A stretch of DNA of 10,555 bases from Acidobacteriota bacterium (GTDB taxonomy: Bacteria > Acidobacteriota > Terriglobia > Terriglobales > Acidobacteriaceae). The translations under genes were made by a program, and so were the position numbers. Within the stretch, counting starts at the first letter, position 1, and each line of letters begins with the position of its first letter. Shown here piece by piece: positions 5,844-10,555 of the stretch. The DNA lies in assembly GCA_021780095.1 (NCBI GenBank), contig JAJXZK010000158.1, forward strand, positions 1-10,555. The letters run 5' to 3'. A model generated the notes under the pieces. The model saw only the letters and a program-made list of their open reading frames with translations. It searched no databases and was not told the origin of the DNA.

Positions 5844-6818
5844 GTGAGCAAGCCGATGGCAACCTCCCCCGGTTCCAGGATTTCGCAAGCTTCCGTACAA
5901 ATTCCGTTGAGCGTGTTGCCGGCGCTCGAATGGGCGCCGCTGCCGTCCCCGGAAAAACAACCGCGTGGGACGGCAGCGACGGCATCGACTTTAATTGCAG
6001 CAACCACGACGGCAGGCGACCCGGCGGTCCCCACTCAAACAAACAGGGAGCTTTCAACCCAGCGAGCACAGATCGTTGGCCGGGAACCCCGGGTGCTTGA
6101 ACGGGCTACCGAACGGGAACGGATTTTGCTGGAGCATATCCCGCTGGTGCGGATGGTGGCGTACCGCATTCTGGAGCGGCTGCCGCAGCATGTGGAGCTG
6201 GACGACCTGGTGAGCGCGGGCGTGGTGGGGCTGATTGACGCCTACAACAAATTCAATCCAAGTAAAGAAGTTCTGTTTCGCAGCTATGCGGCGGTGCGGA
6301 TACGGGGAGCCATCCTGGATAGTTTGCGGGGGATGGACTGGGCTCCGCGGGAGATCCGCCGCAAGGCGCGCGAAATAGAAGAGACGACGCAGCGCCTGAC
6401 CCAACGCATGGGGCGGAAACCGCAGCAGAGTGACGTTGCGGCCGAAATGGGGATGGCGTTTGCGTCGTTTCAAGAACTGCTGCTGACGGTGAAGGGGCTG
6501 GAGATTTGCAGCCTGCAGGCGCCGCACAGAGAGGGCTGGGCGGAGGAGGAGACGGTCTACGTTGAGGCGAATCCGGAAGACGATCCGCTGCGGCGATGCA
6601 TGCGCAGCGAGCGGGCGGCGAAGTTGTCTGCGGTGGTGGCGGAGTTGCCGGAGCGGGAGCAGCGGGTGCTGCAGATGTATTACGTGGAAGAGATGACGCT
6701 GAAGGAAATCGGCCTGGTGCTGGGGCTGGTGGAGTCGCGGGTGTCGCAGATTCGCACGGCGGTGCTGGGGTTGTTGCGAGCGCGATTGGGATGTAATGCG
6801 ATTTGGCAACAGGCGTGA
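5844..6818 (+). CDS. FliA/WhiG-family RNA polymerase sigma factor with long N-terminal extension
   Basis: This 324-residue group 3 sigma factor directs RNA polymerase to alternative promoters, in many bacteria those of motility or developmental genes. Region 2 spans about residues 92-165 (EHIPLVRMVAYRILERLP, VELDDLVSAGVVGLIDAYNK) and the FliA/WhiG signature RIRGAILDSLRGMDWAPREI lies at its end. Region 3 is about 172-215 (MGRKPQQSDVAAEMGM). Region 4 is about 262-314, with a helix-turn-helix in MTLKEIGLVLGLVESRVSQI. The first about 85 residues are rich in Ala, Ser, Thr and Pro, are probably disordered, and are not usual for this family. Start: GTG at 5844 (in-frame TAG two codons upstream at 5838-5840) or ATG at 5856. 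No flagellar genes or anti-sigma gene are in the window, so the regulon is unknown. Confidence 0.9.
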   Translation: MSKPMATSPGSRISQASVQIPLSVLPALEWAPLPSPEKQPRGTAATASTLIAATTTAGDPAVPTQTNRELSTQRAQIVGREPRVLERATERERILLEHIPLVRMVAYRILERLPQHVELDDLVSAGVVGLIDAYNKFNPSKEVLFRSYAAVRIRGAILDSLRGMDWAPREIRRKAREIEETTQRLTQRMGRKPQQSDVAAEMGMAFASFQELLLTVKGLEICSLQAPHREGWAEEETVYVEANPEDDPLRRCMRSERAAKLSAVVAELPEREQRVLQMYYVEEMTLKEIGLVLGLVESRVSQIRTAVLGLLRARLGCNAIWQQA

Positions 6819-7336
6819 TTGGCATCACCGCCAAAGATATTCCCAAGGGAACATCGTTCAATACAGTCCGTGGATTTGAGGGGGCGAGCGGAACGTCGCT
6901 GCATCCGTCGCAAGGGCAGACCCATCCGAAGTACGCAGGGCCGCAGCCTGCGTACGAATTCCTGGATGTGGAAGCGAAGTATTCCTGGTTGCAATCGCCG
7001 CGCTATAACAACATGCCGATGGAAGTGGGACCGTTGGCGCGGATGCTGGTGAATTATGCCGCCGGTCAGTCCGATGTTAAGTCCGCAGTTGACGGGGCCC
7101 TCCTGGCCGTCAATCTGCAGCCTCAAGCCCTTTATTCCACGCTGGGGCGGGTAGCAGCCCGCGGGCTTGAAGCAAAAATTCTCGCTGCATGACTGTCTCG
7201 CTGGATTGACGATCTGGATGTGAACATGAATCGCGGGGATTTGCGTATTTACAATGGCGATATGTGGGAGCGGCATTGGCCCCGCAGAGCCAAACGCGCA
7301 CGAATCAGGACCTTCCGGCGTCGCTGCGTTGAGCTA
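6819..7336 (+). pseudogene. Decayed [NiFe]-hydrogenase large-subunit gene, middle fragment only
   Basis: Clear similarity to the catalytic large subunit of uptake [NiFe]-hydrogenases begins at about 6878 (EGASGTSLHPSQGQTHPKY). It continues through YEFLDVEAKYSWLQSPRY and MEVGPLARMLVNYAAG, and then NLQPQALYSTLGRVAARGLEAK. An in-frame TGA at 7190-7192 interrupts it. Similarity resumes in the same frame (SRWIDDLDVNMNRGDLRIYNGDMWERHWPRRAK) until about 7290 and then degrades towards the 3' end of ccmC. The N-terminal RxCGxC and C-terminal DPCxxCxxH motifs that bind the Ni-Fe site are both missing, and no small-subunit or maturation genes are nearby. The frame is open back to a TTG at 6803 inside the sigma-factor gene, but no ribosome-binding site is evident. 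This is a non-functional relic; the hydrogenase subgroup cannot be fixed from this piece. Confidence 0.85.
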
Positions 7337-8035
7337 ATTGGTTGCGAGGGCTTGCAGCACAGAGGCTTCATGCGCCATCTGGCGTTTCCGCTCAAGTTTA
7401 TAGCGCAGCGTTACCAGCATCACACCCCACACAAACCAGCCGGCCAAGTTCCACCAGACCGCGGGCCACATGCTGGGATCGAGGCCGGAGTTGGCGCCGC
7501 CGCCGATGACCGGCGAGGGATGCTGGGTGCGCCACCAGCGAATCGACATATAGACGATGGGAACATCGATGGCCGCAAAGATGGATAAGACGGCGGCGAG
7601 GGTTTGCGTCTGACCGCCGGCGGTGAAGCGGCGCAGCAGCAGATAACTGACGTAGATGAGCCATAGCATCAGGAAGCTGGTGAGACGTTCATCCCATGTC
7701 CACCATATGCCCCATACGGGCCGTGCCCACAACATGCCTGTGGCAAGGCCGATGCTGCAGAAGATGAGCGTTATTTCCGCGGAGGCGAGAGCGAGAGCGT
7801 CGGCGGCCTGAGCGCGCGGCGGATTGGAATTCCGTGTGGCCAGAAAAACCAGCGACGCGATGAAGTTGATGTAGGGAAACAACAGCGCCATGATGGCGGA
7901 AGGAAAATGATAGTAGAAGATGCGCTGGATCTGGCCCATGGTGGCTTCTGTAGGCGCTACCCAAAGAGCTTGATAGAAGCCGAAGGACAGCAGAATCAAG
8001 GCCAGCGGTAATCCGATCAACAGAGTTTTTTTCAT
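7334..8035 (-). CDS. ccmC: Cytochrome c maturation haem-handling protein CcmC
   Basis: CcmC is an inner-membrane protein of cytochrome c maturation System I that, with CcmAB, loads haem onto the chaperone CcmE. The 233-residue protein has about six membrane helices (near residues 5-25, 46-66, 83-103, 119-135, 147-167 and 191-212). The tryptophan-rich WWD motif is WGIWWTWDERLT at 108-119. The two conserved periplasmic histidines expected as haem ligands are His43 (YYHFPSA) and His172 (RTQHPSP). All family hallmarks are intact and the length is normal. No clear ribosome-binding site precedes the ATG. It lies 128 bp downstream of ccmE on the same strand, and its stop codon abuts the hydrogenase relic. 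No ccmD-like frame is seen in the gap. Confidence 0.93.
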   Translation of the reverse strand: MKKTLLIGLPLALILLSFGFYQALWVAPTEATMGQIQRIFYYHFPSAIMALLFPYINFIASLVFLATRNSNPPRAQAADALALASAEITLIFCSIGLATGMLWARPVWGIWWTWDERLTSFLMLWLIYVSYLLLRRFTAGGQTQTLAAVLSIFAAIDVPIVYMSIRWWRTQHPSPVIGGGANSGLDPSMWPAVWWNLAGWFVWGVMLVTLRYKLERKRQMAHEASVLQALATN

Positions 8036-8163
8036 GGCGAGAGTGAGAGTTTGTGACTGCTGTGTGTTGTGGTGCGAGCTTCTATCAAACGTTCCAGTTC
8101 CGTCGGGATAGTTTCCGAAAGTCTACTACAGATCCGACGCAGCCGAAGCGATCCCAGGATGAC

Positions 8164-8607
8164 TTACCGGGGCTGCGCCATGCTCGCAGTTTGCTTTGGC
8201 TTCTCGCCCGGTTTTGCGGGAGCATACTTTGACGCGCACTTGGCCTGAATCTGGCTGGCGTGAAAGACTCCATCGCGGCCATACATGCCGACGGCAAGAG
8301 CCTGGGCATTGTCTTTGAAGGTGTCGGGTGGAGGATCGCCGCCGGTGTAGTTGACCCGGAGTTTGCGGCCCTGCTCCACCAAAATGAACTGCGCATGCGC
8401 GCCGTCGCGCTGGATCGAACCCGGCTCGACATTGCCGGCAACGCGCAAGTGACGTGTGTAGGCGCGATTGCCCATCGACTGCAATTCCTGAATGGTGACG
8501 TAATAGCTTTTGTTGGCACGGACGCCGGTCACGGCCAGGTACAAGATGGTGCCAACAATGACCACAGTGGCGATCGTAACGCGGAGCCCAACAGAGTTTT
8601 TCTGCAC
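8164..8607 (-). CDS. ccmE: Periplasmic haem chaperone CcmE, CxxxY variant
   Basis: CcmE covalently holds haem in the periplasm and passes it to the CcmF haem lyase for attachment to apocytochromes c. This 147-residue protein has one N-terminal membrane anchor (about residues 8-28) and an OB-fold periplasmic domain (VAGNVEPGSI, VNYTGGDPPPDTFKD, VGMYGRDGVF). The haem-binding site reads AKCASKYAP, so the residue that is His in the classical HxxxY motif is Cys124, with Tyr128 kept. CxxxY CcmE proteins are known from Desulfovibrio and archaea. The start is a GTG at 8607 with AGGAG 7 nt upstream; the nearby ATG is out of frame. It is the first gene of a ccmE-ccmC pair, divergent from the metal ATPase. 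The ending is Lys/Pro-rich. Confidence 0.92.
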   Translation of the reverse strand: MQKNSVGLRVTIATVVIVGTILYLAVTGVRANKSYYVTIQELQSMGNRAYTRHLRVAGNVEPGSIQRDGAHAQFILVEQGRKLRVNYTGGDPPPDTFKDNAQALAVGMYGRDGVFHASQIQAKCASKYAPAKPGEKPKQTASMAQPR

Positions 8608-8807
8608 CGAACATCTCCTGCAATTCGACTTCGAGACTACCTTCCAGTATGCGCTAAAACTACCCCAAATTAACAGCGATTCTGCCTGTCTAAAGTGACG
8701 TCCATCACTGCGATGGGTGACGCAGGAAGGTATACCTGAAACGTACGTGAAAACTTCCCGACCTTCGCGTGGCCGTCAAGAAAAGCAACCCATAAGGGGT
8801 CCCATTG
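8608..8807. promoter_or_regulatory. Divergent ccmE / P-type ATPase intergenic region with two palindromes
   Basis: This 200-bp region holds the promoters of both divergent genes. Two perfect palindromes lie close together: AGGTATACCT (8728-8737) and ACGTACGT (8741-8748), about 60-80 nt before the ATPase start. They are possible operators for a metal-responsive regulator, but no known box is matched. A weak CCATC/GATGG hairpin lies at 8702-8716. No coding frame of interest was found. Confidence 0.35.
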
Positions 8808-10555
8808 ATGCGCGCGACCAGCGTACCCGGCAAATGGTTTGATTCGGTTCACTGGCAGACCGCCGTCCTGATCCTTACTTCCGTTGCGATGGCGGCGGCC
8901 CTGATCGCCAAATTCGCGCTGCATGCTTGCGGCGCCGTGGATACTTTGCTGCTGGTCGGAATTATCGGGTCGAGCCTACCCATTCTTTTCGAATTGATAC
9001 GAGAAATGTTGCGGGGGAATTTCAGCGTCGATCTACTGGCCGCGATCTCCATCGTGACCTCGCTCATCCTGCATGAGTACTGGGTAGCGGCGATTGTGAT
9101 TCTGATGCTTTCCGGCGGACAAACGCTGGAGACATTTGCGACTCGTCGGGCTTCGTCTGTGCTGGGCGCCTTGGCAAAACGCATGCCGGAAGTGGCCCAT
9201 CGGGTGGGGGCTGGTCGGCATGTTGTCGATGTGCCCAGCGGAGAAATCGCAGTGGGCGATTTGGTGATGCTGTATCCGCATGAACTGTGCCCGGTGGATG
9301 GAGTCGTGATGGACGGCCTGGGCAGCATGGACGAGTCGTACCTGACCGGCGAGCCATACCTGATGGAAAAAGCGCCGGGCACAACGGTGCTGTCCGGGGC
9401 GATCAATGGAAATTCCGCGCTGACGATTCGCGCGACAAAAATCGCCCGCGATTCGCGCTATGCCAAGATTGTCGAGGTGCTGCACGCGTCGGAAGAAGAC
9501 CGCCCGGCGATTCGGCGATTGGGAGATCGCATCGGCAGCTGGTATACGCCGCTGGCGGTGCTGATTGCTGCAGCGAGCTGGTTCTTCAGCGGACATGCCG
9601 AGCGCTTTCTAGCTGTGCTGGTGATTGCGACGCCGTGCCCGCTGTTGATTGCAATTCCGGTGGCTATTATTGGCGCGATTTCTGTAGGCGCGCGATACGG
9701 CATCGTGATTAAAGATCCCTCCATTTTGGAAAAATTGGATTCCTGCAAAATTTTGATTGTCGACAAGACAGGGACGCTGACGTACGGAGAGCCAAGTTTG
9801 ACGGAGGTCATTGAGTTGGGCTCGCTGCCGCGGACGACGTTGTTGCAATTTGCGGCGAGCCTGGAGCGGTACTCGAAACATCCATTGGCGAAGGCGGTGC
9901 TCGATGCCGCCAATGGCGAGCAGATTCCACTGCTCAGCGCGGGAGAAGTGTCAGAAGCGCCTGGGACGGGATTAACGGGAGAAATCCACTGCCACAAGTG
10001 GACGCTGACGGGGCGGGGACGCATTGACGAAACATTAGCGAGCCGGCTGCCGCAGACGGTGCCGGGCCTCGAGTGCGTGCTGCTGCGGGATGGGGAACTA
10101 GCGGGGCTGCTGCGATTTCTGGATCAGCCGCGCGGCGAGAGCCAGCCGTTCCTTGCCCATCTGGGTCCAAAGCACTCGATTGAGGAGATTGTGTTGCTCT
10201 CTGGAGATCGGCCAGCGGAGGTGGCGCAGTTTGCGAACAGTATGGGGCTGACGCACGTGTACGGCGGCATGAGTCCGGAGCAGAAACTGGCGATTGTGCG
10301 GCGCTTGACGGCGCAGAAGCCCACGCTGTATTTGGGCGATGGCATCAACGACGCGCCTGCCATGATGGCCGCAACCGCGGGCGTGGCGCTGGGTGTGAAT
10401 AGCGACATTACGACGGAGGCGGCGGGGGCGGTGATTCTGCAATCGTCACTGGCCAGCGTGGATGAACTGATGCACATTGGGCGTCGCATGCGCAGGATTG
10501 CGATCACTAGCGCGGTGGGAGGAATGCTGCTGAGTCTGGCGGGAATGTGCGCTGC
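8808..10555 (+). CDS. P1B-type heavy-metal-transporting ATPase, TPC class (3' end cut by window edge)
   Basis: This ATP-driven pump moves transition-metal ions across the inner membrane; 582 codons are in the window. Four membrane helices fill about residues 15-105, with no soluble CxxC or His-rich metal-binding domain before them. The actuator domain follows, with TGEP at 180-183 (TGES is usual; the catalytic Glu is kept). The metal-binding membrane motif is Thr275-Pro-Cys277 (TPCPLLIAIPV) instead of CPC. Asp319 of DKTGTLT is the phosphorylated residue. The nucleotide-binding domain has SKHP (His358), and the hinge is GDGINDAP (510-517). The last helices are cut off. The start has AAGGGG 8 nt upstream and an in-frame TAA 15 nt upstream. 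TPC motifs define the P1B-5 group, linked to Ni(II)/Fe(II); the substrate here is inferred. Confidence 0.9.
   Translation, partial: MRATSVPGKWFDSVHWQTAVLILTSVAMAAALIAKFALHACGAVDTLLLVGIIGSSLPILFELIREMLRGNFSVDLLAAISIVTSLILHEYWVAAIVILMLSGGQTLETFATRRASSVLGALAKRMPEVAHRVGAGRHVVDVPSGEIAVGDLVMLYPHELCPVDGVVMDGLGSMDESYLTGEPYLMEKAPGTTVLSGAINGNSALTIRATKIARDSRYAKIVEVLHASEEDRPAIRRLGDRIGSWYTPLAVLIAAASWFFSGHAERFLAVLVIATPCPLLIAIPVAIIGAISVGARYGIVIKDPSILEKLDSCKILIVDKTGTLTYGEPSLTEVIELGSLPRTTLLQFAASLERYSKHPLAKAVLDAANGEQIPLLSAGEVSEAPGTGLTGEIHCHKWTLTGRGRIDETLASRLPQTVPGLECVLLRDGELAGLLRFLDQPRGESQPFLAHLGPKHSIEEIVLLSGDRPAEVAQFANSMGLTHVYGGMSPEQKLAIVRRLTAQKPTLYLGDGINDAPAMMAATAGVALGVNSDITTEAAGAVILQSSLASVDELMHIGRRMRRIAITSAVGGMLLSLAGMCA

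Noticed and set aside
5445..5960. A 171-codon minus-strand frame upstream of the SBBP gene
   Set aside because: No similarity, overlap with the sigma-factor gene on the other strand, and no ribosome-binding site; the frame is open because of base composition.
6054..6809. A 251-codon minus-strand frame opposite the sigma factor
   Set aside because: Rich in His, Gln, Arg and Pro, as expected for the antisense of a GC-rich gene; the plus-strand sigma factor is certain.
8036..8163. A ccmD-like small gene between ccmE and ccmC
   Set aside because: No minus-strand frame here encodes a single-helix protein of the CcmD type.
9458..10024. A 188-codon minus-strand frame within the ATPase gene
   Set aside because: Antisense to a P-type ATPase with all catalytic motifs; no protein similarity.

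Overview
The window most likely comes from a soil-type member of the Acidobacteriota. This is an inference from gene content: a large SBBP/DUF7948 beta-propeller exoprotein, a REP-associated tyrosine transposase (RAYT) flanked by REPs, a CxxxY-type CcmE, a FliA/WhiG-type sigma factor and a TPC-class P1B ATPase, in moderately high-GC DNA. No rRNA, tRNA or CRISPR array was seen.

Layout, left to right. (1) 1-490, minus: the N-terminal 163 codons of lexA, cut by the window edge, with a plausible sigma70-like promoter directly upstream. (2) 674-1209: the 3' part of an IS3-family transposase gene that has lost its 5' half and first catalytic Asp, followed by a 51-nt palindrome. (3) 1324-2030, plus: two adjacent small genes for three-helix membrane proteins of no recognised family and similar topology. 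(4) 2072-2759: an apparently intact RAYT gene on the minus strand between two inverted 39-nt REPs, one of which contains its stop codon; beyond the other REP lies a 60-nt relic of a second RAYT gene. (5) 2868-5444, minus: a secreted 858-residue protein with a DUF7948-like N-terminus, about seven SBBP blades and a DUF11-like C-terminal domain. (6) 5445-5843: a 399-bp divergent intergenic region with a four-tract G-quadruplex motif. (7) 5844-6818, plus: a FliA/WhiG-family sigma factor with a long low-complexity N-terminal extension. (8) about 6819-7336: the decayed middle portion of a [NiFe]-hydrogenase large-subunit gene with an in-frame stop and both metal-binding ends missing. (9) 7334-8607, minus: ccmE followed by ccmC, two parts of the cytochrome c maturation System I haem-delivery path, without the other ccm genes nearby. 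(10) 8808-10555, plus: most of a P1B-type heavy-metal ATPase with a TPC membrane motif and no N-terminal metal-binding domain, cut by the right edge.

Functionally, this is a patchwork rather than one pathway. The only obvious working pair is ccmE-ccmC (periplasmic haem chaperone and its haem-loading partner). The hydrogenase relic, the transposase remnant and the RAYT/REP cluster show repeated insertion and gene decay between unrelated housekeeping and regulatory genes. No clearly new multi-gene system is visible. The best candidates for follow-up are the twin small membrane proteins, the RAYT/REP arrangement, the hydrogenase relic, the CxxxY CcmE and the TPC-class ATPase.
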